64,000 nucleotides of DNA from Hemibagrus wyckioides (Eukaryota; Chordata; Actinopteri; Siluriformes; Bagridae), in contig NC_080710.1 in the NCBI RefSeq assembly GCF_019097595.1, positions 12,844,280 to 12,908,279 on the forward strand, read 5' to 3'. Every line of letters begins with the position of its first letter. Position 1 is the first letter of the stretch. A model generated the notes under the pieces. That model was not told the origin of the DNA and ran no database searches. It saw only the letters and a program-made list of their open reading frames with translations. Shown one piece after another: positions 44,651 to 58,374 of this stretch. A program made the translations under genes and the position numbers.

Positions 44651-45240
44651 TTCAACTCTGTATATCCTAGCCATGTATTTTTATAATATAAATCAGTAAT
44701 TTCATGAATAAACTGTAGCTTTACACAATCATGCAGCACTTCTTCGCATCTGAGTATCACTGCCATTAAGCTTCAACAGGTTGTAAAGGCGTCTAACATT
44801 GTGTGTAGAAGAAAAGTGCTTAATTTATGAAACAGTGAGCTTTAAAACAAGTGTTGGCCATGCAACAATTATACAACATCAGATTTTACAAGCACTTAAA
44901 CAGTCAGGCAAATTGAAAGCCTTTTTGAATTAGACTGGTAATTCAGTTTGTTGCTTGCACTGGAAACTGTTACCTCCAGTTGGCTTTTAATTGAAGTGGA
45001 TAGATTTACACTAAAAGTCAGGGGGCATCAACAGGGGGTGGAATATTTGGCGTAATGATTTCTGAAATAAAGCCATGTGCTGGGGGATGTGACATGACAC
45101 AACGTAATCAAAGACTGGAAAAAGCTCAAGAGATTATTGGTAACATTTACAATTCAATTTTGAAATACAGCTTGTAATACTAAAACAAGATAAAAGTTGA
45201 AACTAATTTGAGTACACAAACTCTTGCTGTAAGTGGTTGT
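44651..45240. other. AT-rich intergenic DNA
   Basis: No gene or repeat family was recognised. Confidence 0.5.
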
Positions 45241-45287
45241 GCGTGTGTGTGTGTGTGTGTGGGTGTGTGTATGTGTGTGTGTGTGTC
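45241..45287. repeat. (GT)n microsatellite
   Basis: Slightly interrupted GT dinucleotides. Confidence 0.95.
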
Positions 45288-45349
45288 TGCACACAGATGG
45301 GCATGTCTCACTCCCCTCCAGCCTGCTCTTTTGTGTCAGCACTCTCCAT

Positions 45350-45660
45350 AATTACAGCTGATGAGTGGCTGAGGTGGGGGTAGTTGGTGGTAGGGATCTT
45401 TGTGGAGGCGGGTGCGGGTCAGAAGGGGGGTCATGGTTGTGCCAGGCAGGTGACGGCTTGGGCACAGGAACCTGTGGCAGCTCCCTGGTGCCATCAGGCA
45501 CACCGTATCCCTGCCTGACAGCTAATTAGGGCAGACACGGATTTCTCCCCAATGTAACAGATGTTGCCTAATCAGAGCAGCTTCAGAGCAGCCTGCATCA
45601 ACGACATTTCATGCACAATTTAACCATCTAAAAGGAACGGCAGACTTAATGCATTGTAAG
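45350..45660. promoter_or_regulatory. Candidate conserved non-coding block
   Basis: This is GC-balanced, repeat-free sequence with 'gacagctaattagggcagac' (homeodomain core TAATTAG at 45523-45529) and CCTAATCAGAG. Confidence 0.35.
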
Positions 45661-45683
45661 GACAGCACAGCTGTTTTACTCGG

Positions 45684-45686
<3 letters not shown>

Positions 45687-45714
<28 letters not shown>
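45687..45714. repeat. (GA)n microsatellite
   Basis: Uninterrupted AG dinucleotides. Confidence 0.95.
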
Positions 45715-45715
<1 letters not shown>

Positions 45716-46582
45716 TAGGCTTTCTATAACTCAAACAGAGTGCTTATAATGACATAATGATCTAGCTCAATAATAGCACATCTTCACAACTACCAAAGAT
45801 TTTCTGCAACCGTGACTGCCATGGTTATGTGCTTGCACAGAGATTCCCGGTTAATCTGATGTCAGGGTTTGGGATTAGAAACAAGCTGAATTTGTTCTCT
45901 TATAAGCAGGTCAACAAATACACCTTTACATATAGCAGTGCATCTTGTGGATATCAATTTTCCAATGATTTATTATACAGTACATAGTATGTTTTAATCT
46001 AATACTGCGTAACATTACATCTCGGAGCGCAGACTTTGAGGGCTCAGAGGAGAATGTCCAGATTGGTTTGAGCTGCCAGGAAGAATATAGTAACTCATAT
46101 AATCACTCTTTACAACTGTGGTGAGCAGAAAAGCATCTCAGCATGCACAAAACATCAAACCTTGAGGTGGATGAGCTACAACAGCAAAAGACCATATTGG
46201 GTTTCACTTTTTTTAGCCAACAACAGGAATCTGAGATTATCATGGGAACAGACTCACCTAATCTATACAGATGAAGAAAAAATGGCTTCAACTCTCCAGT
46301 TTGGGTGAATGTGTATTTGTGGATCTTATACTTTTAGTGTTGAACAAGCCAAGATCTTTAAATACGCTTTTAGATCTTTAAATAGGCTGTTAAGCAGTTC
46401 ACATGGTCAGTGTCACACATTTGCTTACATTTAAACAGGGACCTAGAAATAGTCCTGAATAATAATCTTGAATATTAGATAGACAAAATATTGAACATTT
46501 ACTTTCTTTGTTCTATATCAAAATGTTAAAACCCTAACATTAAATGAAAAGAACTTTTTTTTCAGACATTTGGACCCCTAAA

Positions 46583-46583
<1 letters not shown>
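45715..46583. other. Intergenic DNA
   Basis: No gene or repeat family was recognised. Confidence 0.5.
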
Positions 46584-46660
<77 letters not shown>

Positions 46661-46661
46661 T
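46584..46661. repeat. (CTAT)n microsatellite
   Basis: About 19 CTAT units (GATA on the other strand). Confidence 0.95.
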
Positions 46662-48070
46662 GCATTAACAAATCAACTTAGTTCCTGTTGAACAGTTGTT
46701 TTCTCACCAGCCTCACCATCAGAGAGATAACTGATGTCCATATGAGTCAGAAGTCAAGGTTAAATCATACAAATGGAACACAACAGAACTACAGTCAAGA
46801 TGTCACAGTAGGTAACAAACTGCACTGATTCCACATCTGCATGTAATTTATATACAAAATCTATGACACAAGCACAAATGAATTGAATGAGCTTTTATTC
46901 TTGCTCACTCTGCCCATAGCACTGCTGTCTATCTCTCCTGGGGTCCTGTTTCTCTTCCACCACATGTTTATCTGATGCACTGTGTGGAATCTAATCACAC
47001 ATAAACTTCCAACAATCATCCTTCCAGTGCGGGGAAAAACCCCAGACTGATGAAATCTGAGCAGTGATCATGCTAAACCATTACCTGTCAAGTACTCACC
47101 TTCAATTTGAGAGCACATCAATTTTCTGAAGAGGAAACCAAGGGCGAGGGAAGAAAGGGCAGGCGGATAAACAGAGGAAAAGGCCTTTTAACTCACTCTG
47201 TTTATTTATGATGGAATGGTATAAATGTGTTACAACAGGGATGTCTTATTAAATACATTAATGCGTAACTGATAGAGATAGACTTGACAGTGTACAACAC
47301 CTGTAGATTTCTCACCATGATTATGCTGTGTGTGTGTGTGTGTTCCCTTGAAAAATGTGTATTGTATAGTTTAACACCTTATTAGAATAGCAGATTTACA
47401 TGAAAAGTACCTGCAGTTGTGTCTAAAAGTCTGAGATCGCTTAAATTTCAGAGTTTGTTAGTATTTGGTTTGTTACCTTTGCATCATTAAAGCATGAGCT
47501 TTTTATCTATTGCTTTCTGTCTCTCTGTCTCTCTCTGTCTCTCTCTCTCTCACACACACACACAGACACACACACGCACACTTATATACTGTCAATTGTC
47601 ATTACACCAGAAATAATTTTGTTTTAAATCGCCAAAATTATTTAAAAATTATTGAAAGAAATTTTTTAATTTTCTTTTTTAACTCCTAACCACAACAGAT
47701 GTTTGGTTTTATATAACAGATATCTAAGTTAAATATTAAGTGCTCAACATTCTACAAAAGCTGCAGTATTATCTAACTGCGTGGTGCAGTTATAACATAA
47801 CATTCAGGAACTGAATACAGAACTGTTAACAGATGCTACCTGTAAAGTTTGGGCAAAATCTGCAAATTACAGTTTGGAAGTCTCAGTGACCCAAAATGTC
47901 AGAGAAAATGCACTTATGCAAACTCTGACATTTATTCTCTGGTTCCCACTGATGTTTTTTTTTTTTCGCTCTCACATGGTGGGTTTGCAAAGAACACAAA
48001 GAGGAGTTGAGAAAAAACAAACTTTTATTTCATTTTATGTGGTGGAAAAATCTGGAAATCCCCACTGCGT

Positions 48071-48071
<1 letters not shown>
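46662..48071. other. Intergenic DNA with small microsatellites
   Basis: (GT)n at 47328-47342 and TC/AC tracts at about 47520-47580. No gene is supported. Confidence 0.5.

Positions 48072-48105
<34 letters not shown>
48072..48105. repeat. (AC)n microsatellite
   Basis: Uninterrupted AC dinucleotides. Confidence 0.95.
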
Positions 48106-48107
<2 letters not shown>

Positions 48108-48643
48108 AAAGCAAGGTAATAATTAGATACCTGACAGGACAAGATGTTTTTTTTCTCTGGACACATGCCTGTGATTATATTCTGCCCCAGCTTAACCTGA
48201 ATCCAAACTCTTTTAGACCACTAGTGTGAGGAGAATTGCTCCAGAGATAAAACCTCACAAACTCTGACACGTAACTAATGACTTTCATCCAGCAGCTGTG
48301 GACTTAATGTAATACCCTTTATGAACCATCGGTGCAAAATACATTTTGTATGTCAAACAGCTGACTGCTCTTAATTTACATGACATTTTCAGGGAACACA
48401 TTCGTGCTGTTACTGAAGCCCGGTGATGACAAAATGACTGTTTACTTTAGAAGGAAACATTAATAATATTTAGAATAAAAGGGAACAATGGGTTTAGAGC
48501 AGTTAGAGCAGGACATGGGGTTTTGAGTCTGTTCCACTCGCACTGGATGACTGGTAGAGAGATGTAAGGAAATTATCCTACATAGGTTCTTTTATGGAAC
48601 AGGTGCATGATTTGAATTGTACAGCTGAGATATGTTTTCAACC

Positions 48644-48645
<2 letters not shown>
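48106..48645. other. Intergenic DNA
   Basis: No gene or repeat family was recognised. Confidence 0.5.

Positions 48646-48717
<72 letters not shown>
48646..48717. repeat. Compound (TC)n-(AC)n-(AG)n microsatellite
   Basis: TC at 48646-48678, AC at 48679-48694 and AG at 48695-48717. The TC and AG arms are reverse complements around an AC loop, so the tract can fold into a hairpin of about 22 bp. Confidence 0.9.
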
Positions 48718-49302
48718 CTCTCTGTCTCTAGCTATTATTGATGACAGTAGCTTGCTTATGGTTGGCCAAAGCTTTTGACGCTTGACCCTTCTCTCTAGTG
48801 TCTGTCTATTCACAGCCACTGATAGCTTTTTGTTTGCTATAACCACCCCATTTATGCCTCTCTGGATAACACAGTGCATTGATTGACTGACAAAGAGTTT
48901 GGTACAGATTGCTCAGGGTGAACAAAGCACATAATAGCACTGTTTTTATGCATGCTAAAGACTACAGCAGAACGTCTGAATCATTTCCAAACCTCTAAAC
49001 AGTGAAGGGTATGTGCCATTTTACATTTTATGGCATTGAGAGAAAAAATAACCCCATTTGTTTGAGATTAAAAAAAAAAAGGTGTTGTGGTTTGCATGAA
49101 ACCCTTGATTGACCAGAATGCTGTGTCTAAATACAATGGCATTTTTACATCATATTTTTGTCTTCCAACATTTTCCAACAATTTCATGTAGTTATGAAGT
49201 GACATAAACAGATCCTCCTACACACTAATTGACCCGCTCACACTGGCAAACAGCATGACCCCACAGCTCAAGCAAATTACCACTTAGATGCTGAAATCTA
49301 AG
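48718..49302. other. Intergenic DNA
   Basis: No gene or repeat family was recognised. Confidence 0.5.
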
Positions 49303-49416
<114 letters not shown>

Positions 49417-49769
49417 GAAAATAAATAATTGCTTATTTATATTTAGTATGCCAAGTTGAAGTACACAACATTTTGTTGCAAAATTTCACTTCTTAATTGA
49501 AAACTTACATGTTGGTTATCTTATTATATATTATATATCACAAAAACCTGACATTTTAACAGGTGTGTGTAGACTTTTTTATCCATCTCCAACTTTTATA
49601 TTACTCTGTTTGAACCACATATTAATTCCTTGTGGGCTTTAAGGATAAGGTTATGAGCATCATTATTTTGCTGCAGAAATACACAAGTCAGTGATTATAC
49701 CTCACAAAGATAGAAATACAAGTGTAAATTTGAGTGGTGTGTGTGTGTGTGTATGTGTGAGATTCTGGG

Positions 49770-50740
49770 ACCACCCCTCCACTCCCTCTGGCTGTGTGTC
49801 ACACTTAACAAGATTAGCCCTGTGTGCTGCCGACACCCCTAACATCCCTGACCGCTCCCGCTGAGCCAATCCCCCACGGCCTCATTCACCCAGGATGCCC
49901 CCTCCGCTTAGACCTAAATGTCCCGCTCTCTGTCCCAGTCAATATGGAGCACCTCTCTAACCTCTTATCCCACTCACACTGAGTGCTCTAACCCAACTCA
50001 CCTACTCACTGATAAGAGAATTATGGCAGTGGAGTCTCCAGAGATCTGCCACAGGTTTAAACAGGTCAGCAGGGCACTGCTCTAACCATTAACCTTCAGC
50101 CAAATCATACATTTCCATGTGTCCAGAAGTGTTTATAAGCTATTTCTCCATCATCATTCTATCATCAGCGCTGCTAAGGTCCTAAAGTTCACACAGTCGC
50201 TTGCTTCACTCCTGTGACATTTAAACCTTTATAACATGTTCAAACATTCCACTTTCACCACCGAGATCAGAGCTTACGATGTACACGATGGCGAGCTTGT
50301 CTGACTACACAACTAATGACAGTTCTCGGGTTCCTCCAGCCCCCTTTCTCTCTCCGGCGCTGGTGTGAAGAGTTGAGCGTAAAATGGAAGCGATTTATTA
50401 ACGAACCATTAGGGGCCACTTTTTAAATGCCTCCTCCCAGCATGCCTGGCGGGTGGTGCGGCCGGGACGGATTAGGCCGTGCCGGTTTCGGTGACATGAG
50501 AAAGGAAGTCCCCTGCCGGGCGTGTGAAGAGCGGCGAGGGGAACACAAAGCAGGGGCCGCCCTTTCCCCTGCTCGCTACGGGGCTGAAGAGGCATGAAAT
50601 AGCAGGCCAGGCCTGTGGAAGTGCAAGCCGCTCTGTGACAGGGTGTGAATGGGATAGAGGAAGGAGCGCTGCACAATGGACGAGATAATGAGCTAGATTC
50701 CGCGGGTCAGTTAAGCATTGCATTCACCCACTGAGGTTCA
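49770..50740. promoter_or_regulatory. Candidate conserved non-coding region, GC-richer
   Basis: This is a repeat-free stretch with several CpGs, densest at 50,450-50,580 ('gtgcggccgggacggattag'). Open frames on the minus strand have no family match. It may be an enhancer or orphan CpG island. Confidence 0.3.
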
Positions 50741-51870
50741 CACACGTATATACATTCATGCCCCCCCACCCCCTAACACACACACACACACACACACACA
50801 CCTGTGTAATTCTACCACATGCTGACGCTAAGGCTCCATTCACAAAAAAGCTGTGGTATGTGTGTTTATGCGTGTGAGAAAATCTTTACATGAAAAATCA
50901 TTTACAACAATCCTGGGGTTTAGGGCAGTTTGTGTTTCAGTGCTAATCTGAACATATTGTCCCAGAAAGATTAGCTCAGCAATTAGCGCCACTGAAAACC
51001 CTTTACTGGCTCATTGTTTAGCGGTGAAAATGCACATTTATTTTGCATCAGGATCTTTGCATGGTAACCAAATGTTGTTAAAACAACTTGCAGAGGCAGT
51101 GTCCTGTTGTGCATGGAGTTTTCAAAAGAAAAAAACACTACTCGACAGAGAACGTCTGCACAGCGTTGACAGATTAGCATCAAGCTGTGCCAGGCACAGT
51201 GTGGTGGTGGATCCAGTTTAACTGACAAATCAGACTTCAGCCGAGGTGCAAGAGAAGGATTAGCAGACCTGAATAGTTGAAAGAAACCGAGGGCTATCAA
51301 ATAGCACATGTTCGTGCTGGGCCATGTGAAATAGCCACATTAACGGCTTTAGACAGCAGACTTGGCGCTCATAATTCTTTCTGCGTTCAGTTCAGGTGAC
51401 TGCAAACAATAGCTCAGAGCTCACGTCGAGGTGGGGGGGTAAAATGGTTGTCATCCAACTTCCTTCAGCAGCTTTCTGTAGAACTGTAAGTAGATGTAAG
51501 TGGCTCTCATCAACATTAGGCACTCCTAGAAAGTGTTGTGTCTCATCTTGTTGCAGTGTCTAAGACCATGAGGCCACTTCATGTGTCCCTGATATTAATA
51601 CTTTTAGTCAAAAGTGACTCTGATTAGCTAGACGGAAATCCAGTTGAGGTATGATTTAATATGCAAATTAGCTCACATTCTAACAGCAACTTCAAGCATT
51701 GTTCCTTCTTATTAGATGTCTGAGGAATACGTTGGACGCTCGAACAGAAAATCATGTTTTGTGCAATTTACAATCTTTAAAAGACTCCAAGATCATATGC
51801 ATCAACTACTGAGAAACATTTTTGCTTGTTGAATGTAGTTTGGAGAGACATGCCTTGGAAGAACAAATGG
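50741..51870. other. Intergenic DNA, part compact
   Basis: (AC)n lies at 50779-50801. The 50,930-51,420 part is repeat-free and may be conserved. No gene is supported. Confidence 0.35.
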
Positions 51871-52095
51871 CAAAGTTGGTGGCCTATTGGGTAAGCCTCA
51901 GTCTTCAGAGCTGTTGATTGTGGTTCTGAGTCCTATCCGGGTAAATGTTGGAGCTCAGCAAGAAAAAAATGTCAAAGAAGTGATTAAAGCATTGGGTTAT
52001 TGAACAGAAAGTCACACTGCCATGATTGGGTCCTTGACCAACACCCTTAATCCTCACCTGCTCGATTGCGTCCTGGAGTGCTTCAGGCAATTGGA
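51871..52095 (+). mobile_element. Degenerate tRNA-derived SINE
   Basis: It shares with the SINEs at 1444 and 5150 the order head, degenerate B box ('gttctgagtcctatccgggt'), then 'gggtccttgaccaacaccct', 'taatcctc'. It is older than those copies. Confidence 0.5.
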
Positions 52096-52199
52096 TTTAA
52101 ATCTATTTCTCATGTACACTCTCGTTTTTACATGGATAATCCCTATCCATAATCCTGATTATAAATTCAGTTTGGCCAACAATACGAAGCTTCCTAGTA

Positions 52200-52860
52200 C
52201 TGCATGGATGACCATGATATGACATGAGAGCTGCAGTGAGTGCGTCATTGCGTTAAGAACCTCCGACACTACGAGACCCATCGATGGAAAGGGGGGCGAG
52301 ATAATTCAGACAGACAAGATACGCCTCCCCACTTCAGAGACAGCCTTTACAGAGCTCTTAATCTAATTAAGTAAATAAACTTATAAGTGATCACCTTAGT
52401 GACAAAATGCTGAAGAGAAGGCTAATTTGCTTCTTTCCTCCTGCAACAGATAATACTATTTTATTGCACAAAGGGTCACAAGGGAAATTAACTTCTGTCC
52501 GAGCAGCAAATAAAAAGAAAAAGCCCAGACCCCCAGAATAACAAGTGTATACTGATTACATTCAGTCCAGAGAGTCCCAGATGGATTACAACAAGTGACC
52601 TTTCTCTAAGCTCCCTCCGAAAATGTGATATGCAAACGGCCACCATCCCACAGGCCAACGGATGAGAGTGTATCTATGCTGAAAATAATGGCAAAAGGCA
52701 GGAAGCACAGGTTCTGAAGGTTATCTCTCTGATTGTTTTGAAAACAAGGTCTTGAGAAAGTTCCAAATGAAACCAAGGAGCCTCCAGCGAATACACAACA
52801 GCTTTCAGTCCTGTTCTTTCTGTCACTTTAGCTGGGTTGGTGGTTCTGTTCTCCCAAAAT
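52200..52860. promoter_or_regulatory. Strong candidate conserved non-coding block
   Basis: Repeat-free sequence with TAATTAA (52364-52370) directly followed by forkhead-type GTAAATA (52371-52377), plus GCTAATTTGC and CAAATTAAC-like cores. No coding signal. Confidence 0.35.
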
Positions 52861-53867
52861 GAAGGAAATCAATTCTCTGTCTTGTTTGTTAGTTTTTAGG
52901 TGTTTACATTACATATTTCAAATCTAACAAACTTACAAGAAAAGTATTGTAAAGTCAGAAATTCCTGTATTTTTTGGTATATATACTGGAGAGCTTTGTG
53001 TAACTGGAAATGAGTCAATAATCATGTCAAATTTCTGGTCAGATCACACAGATGCATGCCTGACAACACTCCTCAGAGCTCACAGAGCAATGAAGTAGAA
53101 TAAATAAAGCAGGTGGTCACAAGCATTCACTTTGTCTTGTTTTAAATTCAATAAGAGGGTTAATATTTTCTGAACACATTAAAAAAACTTGGCATTATAA
53201 CCATAACGCACAGAGGTACCATGTTTAATTTTAGTTTACTTTTTCACTTTTCTATATTTATAGATTATAATTAAATATTTATAGTTATATCTAGATTATA
53301 AAGTAGCACAATTTATCAAGCTAAATATCTGTTCCTTGAAGGCAAATATCTTTTTTGCCTCATTAAAATGATTAAAACAGACCAACATAACCCATAGAAA
53401 CAATCACTCGAAGATGAGGATGAAACTTTTTTCATGCTGTGACAATAATCTACAGAATGCTTTAATCAAAGGAAAAGAATAAATAAAGAAAAAAAAAGGG
53501 CAGAGGTGGAGAATTCACCAGTATTGATCCCAGCACAAAACAGGTCCTGCTGACAATCTAGGGTTTAGTCCTGGTAATGTCTGCAGTCATTGACAAAATC
53601 AATGAAACTCATTCTTTCAATAGATTCCAATTATTAGCACAAAGTAAAGGGAGCCATGTCTGGAAAAAACTTTATTGAGAAGAAACACTGACATAATAAA
53701 TGACAAACTACAATGCAAATGAGGCTCAAAGCACAACTAAAACATGAGCAGAGGAAAAGATGTTAGGAACATGTTAGGAAAGTTGGACAGAGATACTGAG
53801 AAATGAAAAAGCTGAAGACTGGTTTGTTTTTCATATTTAATGACTTTGCATTTGATTTACATTCATT
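52861..53867. other. AT-rich intergenic DNA
   Basis: No gene or repeat family was recognised. Confidence 0.5.
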
Positions 53868-53925
53868 TGGAAATTTCCCCACTGTGGGACAAATAAAGGT
53901 TTATCTTATCTTATCTTGATAATAT
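53868..53925 (+). mobile_element. LINE 3' end with (TTATC)n tail
   Basis: 'aatttccccactgtgggaca' followed by AATAAAGG and TTATC repeats is the typical truncated 3' end of a fish non-LTR retrotransposon. The 5' part is missing. Confidence 0.6.
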
Positions 53926-54445
53926 TTACATATCATGTAGAAAATATAAAAAACGAAGCCGAAAATTTGAGGCAAATTCATTACATTTTTTGCCTTTGTA
54001 ATATCAACCAATCAGAAATACGTGCCTTTACTTGAGATTATTTATTCTGGGTTCGGAATTTGTCTTCTATCACAATAAATAACTCACCCAGAAAGAACAA
54101 TCCAGTAAAAAATGCAACAATTTCTAAGATAATCATCATTAACCACTCATCACTGTTTGTGTTAATTAAAAAAAAAATACAAGCCTAATGTGTTGGATCT
54201 AATGTCCATTTGTTCAGCTCTATCCACCAAGGACTCATTTTTAAGACATGCCTAATGTAATCAGAGAGAGACACAGAGGAGTTCAAACATTGTTCTGTTC
54301 AGTTCCTTTACTTTATTCATGACATGAGTCTGTTAATTAACTTTTAACATTAGATAGATCGCAATTTATTTAATAAGCATGGAAAATTGTTGGATTAATT
54401 GATTACCATTTTGAGGAACTGTGGAATATAGACCATAGGTGGAGT

Positions 54446-54584
<139 letters not shown>

Positions 54585-54837
54585 CTGAAGTACAAATGAC
54601 GTAGAACATAAATGTATTATCGTAAATGGAGGTAACTATCCTACCTATTTATTGTGCCAGAAAAAACAGATCATGTTGTTACAGGAAAATAAATATAGAG
54701 TGATATGATTACTGTTACCACCTTGAAGTTGATTATTTTCCATGAATAGATCATTGTTTTGTTTTTGTTTTAATCCTATTACACCACAGCAAATAAAATG
54801 TACTTTTAATAAACTGAATGTTTAATGAACATTTATA

Positions 54838-55260
54838 ATTAATGTAATTCAATTTATTTGTATAGCGCTTTTAACAATGGATATTGTCTCAAAGCAGCTA
54901 CATAAGTATAGAAACATATAAGTTAAATTACTATTTATCACTAACATTTATCCTTAATGGGAAAGCCTGAGGCAATGGTGGCAAGGAAAAACTCCCTGAG
55001 ATGATATGAGGAAGAAACCTTGAGAGGAACCAGGCTCAGAAGGAAACCTATCCTCATTTGGGTGACACCGGACAGTAAATGATGTAAATGTAAATAATGT
55101 CCTTTATTCAACTGTTTATAGTCATATTTATAGTCATAATTCTAAATTGATGATATAGTCATAACTGCATATGATGTTTGTGGAACTTCTGTGAAACAAG
55201 TTCCTTATCATTAAAGTTGTAGCAAATATAAAGAGTTGCTCTCTTGCTGGACTCTCCTTT
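54838..55260 (+). mobile_element. Dispersed teleost repeat, near full-length
   Basis: 'tcaatttatttgtatagcgc' opens it. 'ggcaaggaaaaactccctga' and 'accttgagaggaaccaggct' follow, and it ends near 'aaatataaagagttgctctc'. I know this text as a high-copy element in otophysan genomes; its class is uncertain. No open frame. Confidence 0.6.
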
Positions 55261-56255
55261 CTCTCTCATTTTTTAAACTAATAAGAGTCTTAAAAACCCT
55301 GTTTGTCACATTACAAGACTGGAGATATCTGACACTGGAGACTCTTCCCATAAACCTTAATTAAACATCTTTTTACAGAAAGCCACACCAAATGAACAAT
55401 TATACATTTTTCATCATTTTGTTTATTGTTAAACTTGATTATATGGAGTGTCTGCTATACAAGTCTCTAAAATCTATCTGTTACCGCAGGAGTAATAACA
55501 TATGAGAGGAAAAAAATCATTAACATAAATCTGTGATTTGAACTGCAGCATTCACTTAACAAGAACTAATGATTCATGTCTAAACAAGAGAATTCACTCA
55601 CCTTCTTTCTCATTTGTGCAAGAAAAAAATGATTTCTTATGAAGCATAGTACCACAGTGCTTCAACCACGTTTGTTCTTTATCTCCTCCGATGTTAAATA
55701 TAGAGACACCTTTTGTCTAACATCTTTAGCTAATGAGCCATGAAACACATTTGCTGATGTTGACCCAGTAATTATAAGTAATATGGCTATTAAAAGCTAT
55801 TAAATGTCAGTCAGCTGGAACCGAGTGGTGTAGCATGCTGCTGAAAGTGGTTTGGACTGTTCGGGTAAATTGGGAAGGTTGTGGCAGCCCAGCTGTTAGC
55901 ATGGCATGAAGGAGTGATGGAGGAAAGGTGTAGGCTGAACAGCATTGCAGATCTGATTTACAGGCCATGAATTACCATGGTGAACTTTTTTCCTTGGATA
56001 AGCTACATTTACATTAAAGGGCTGGGTTTTCTTTTAGGTTTTTTTTGTTGTTCTTGTGTGGTCCCACTAATACAGATCCTTATTAAATGATCTTTTATAG
56101 CTGCATATTATATGAGTACTATATTAATCCATTACAATTATAAAAGTTAATAAAAGCACAGGAATTCCAGATGCATGTAGAAATGTTCCTCTTTCATTTT
56201 CTTTCTCGAACTTAACAACATACAACAATTGGACTTTATTAATACTGGGCTGTGC
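55261..56255. other. AT-rich intergenic DNA
   Basis: The 55,800-55,990 part is more compact. No gene or repeat family was recognised. Confidence 0.45.
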
Positions 56256-56259
56256 ATGA

Positions 56260-57200
56260 CTGCTCTGTGGGATCCGACTTAACATCAACTGAGGAAGGCA
56301 AGAAAATCAGATTAAACAATTAGTGTCAATTAGCCCCGGCCAAATCATTCCACAAACAATTGGTCTCTAGTGCCCCGCTTAATTACAAGCGACTCTCAAC
56401 GCCTTATCAAGAGCCTCGTTGGGCCTTTGATTCATGTCCGACTCTCCACTGTCCCTCAGGCACCATCAATTATCCTCCTGTAAACAAATCCTTGATAATA
56501 AATGACACAGGGAGCTGAGCTCTATTAGCATAGCCTTATTTATGTCTCCTACTGCAGCCACTGCCACAAAACCACAAGTGATCAAGAGCCTTGCCTGATT
56601 AGAAAAACCGGACACTGGGGAGGAAACGTGATGTGTGTCAGGTTGAATCTCTGTGTTCTGTACAGAAATAGCAGTTATGGAAATGTACAGAATGCTATGT
56701 ACAAAGTACGGTTCATCACTGTATATAAGAGTTGAATAGTTCTATATGAAGTGTTTAGGGAATCTTTTTCCAGTGATGATATACATGGATCCTTATTAAA
56801 GGAGCCATCATCATCCATAATACTAAATCTATGAGATCATGAGCATCCGCGCAGACATAAACATGCATATGCACACATGTGGCAGAGGCTAGGCAGCAGG
56901 CGTGATGACATGTTAAATTACCCTGGTGATGTATGGCTTAATGAACCCCCTTGTGTTGATCTCGCTCCACATTAATCAGCTGCCTCCAGCACATTCCCTT
57001 ATTTTCTCAATGCTTCCCTGATAAACTGCAATTTCATTTAACCTTGGACAGCAACTTTAATAGCTTCCACAGGACAACTGTCAATACTTGCTTGGGTATA
57101 CAGTGATTAAATTGCACGGAGAGAAGAATGCCCCGACTTCCTCTCTACGCCCTCCCCCACTCAATTCCCCCACACCATCACCCCCCTTCCCCCAATTGTC
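56260..57200. promoter_or_regulatory. Strong candidate conserved non-coding block
   Basis: Two CAATTAG homeodomain sites sit 10 bp apart (56318-56324 and 56328-56334), then CTTAATTACAAG (about 56378-56389), a TCF/LEF CCTTTGATT (56424-56432) and ATCAATTATCC. Repeat-free, no coding signal. This is the densest motif cluster in the desert. Confidence 0.4.
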
Positions 57201-58374
57201 AAATTTTTTGCTTACACATACTGTGATCTGAAATGCTGAAACAAGTCGATGGATGTGCAAATTGGCAGGAACAGCAATTCACTAATGTACAAAGGATAAT
57301 CTGATTACATGCTTGTTAGCTCCACTTAGAGGCAAATATGATGCTGTCATTCATACAGTCAAAACCACAGCCATTTTCCTTAAGTGTCTGGGACGAGCAG
57401 AACAAGGTATCACACTTGCTGCCATGCTGTAGACATGCAGCCTTTACTAAGTCACTGAGTCAGTCGTTGTTAAATGAATCTCTTCTATAAAAGTGCATTG
57501 AAAGACACGCTGTTCCTTTCCTGATAAATCACACAGTGTTTAAAGGGGCTGCAGTTGGTTCATAGTTTGCTTATTATACAAGGAATAAAACCCAACAGCA
57601 GGCATACTTTATAGTTGATGCGGTCCAGTATGGCCTGAGATAAAGTAGGAAGCTGATTATTTTCCTGTAATTGAACACCCAAAAGTGTTTATTCACTCTT
57701 ATACCACTGTGATTACCGAAGATTACGATTTTTAATTTATTAATGAAGGACACATTCTCTTTTAAACAATTCACATCTACCTGAGATTCCTTACATAAGT
57801 GTTATATAGGTATTTCCTTATAGCAAGTTTCAATATCAACAATCATATGTTTTTCTTTGTTGAACTGAACTACTGTCAGAGCTGCTGTTGCAGAAAATTA
57901 ATCGACATCTTATGACTATTCAGAATCAAGAATAAATAATTCACAATTGAAAAAATATAGTGAAGATATAGAGGAAATAAAAAAATGACCTCATACAAAT
58001 ATTTACATTTTCCTTACAAACCTTTACGTCTGCACATTTTGTGTACTTGCTCAGAATTTGTATTTCCTTTCTCATATTAAGTTTTATTAACAGTCTACTT
58101 TTTATCGATATCTTCCCAATGACGTTGCTCAAACAGGAAGGGCATGATGCAATGCTGTAAGACAATGCACAACCACCCACTGCATTTCGACTGAAGTATA
58201 GCTTGGATTAGGACTCGTATGACTTCTGCAGTGCTGTCAAAAAGGGAGCTATGAAATCTTGACAATGTTTTTACATTTCAGTATGATGCCTAACGAGCAT
58301 CATTACATCACCTTAAGCATACAGTAAAAAAAAAGGTGTTTCTTTTTACAATCATGAAATGTAAATCATGAAAA
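57201..58374. other. AT-rich intergenic DNA
   Basis: No gene or repeat family was recognised. Confidence 0.5.

Noticed and set aside
46584..46661. CRISPR-like tandem array
   Set aside because: It is a simple CTAT microsatellite without spacers, in a eukaryotic genome.
50398..50723. Overlapping minus-strand frames in GC-richer DNA
   Set aside because: Two frames are open at once over the same bases, which is expected from composition; no domain is seen.
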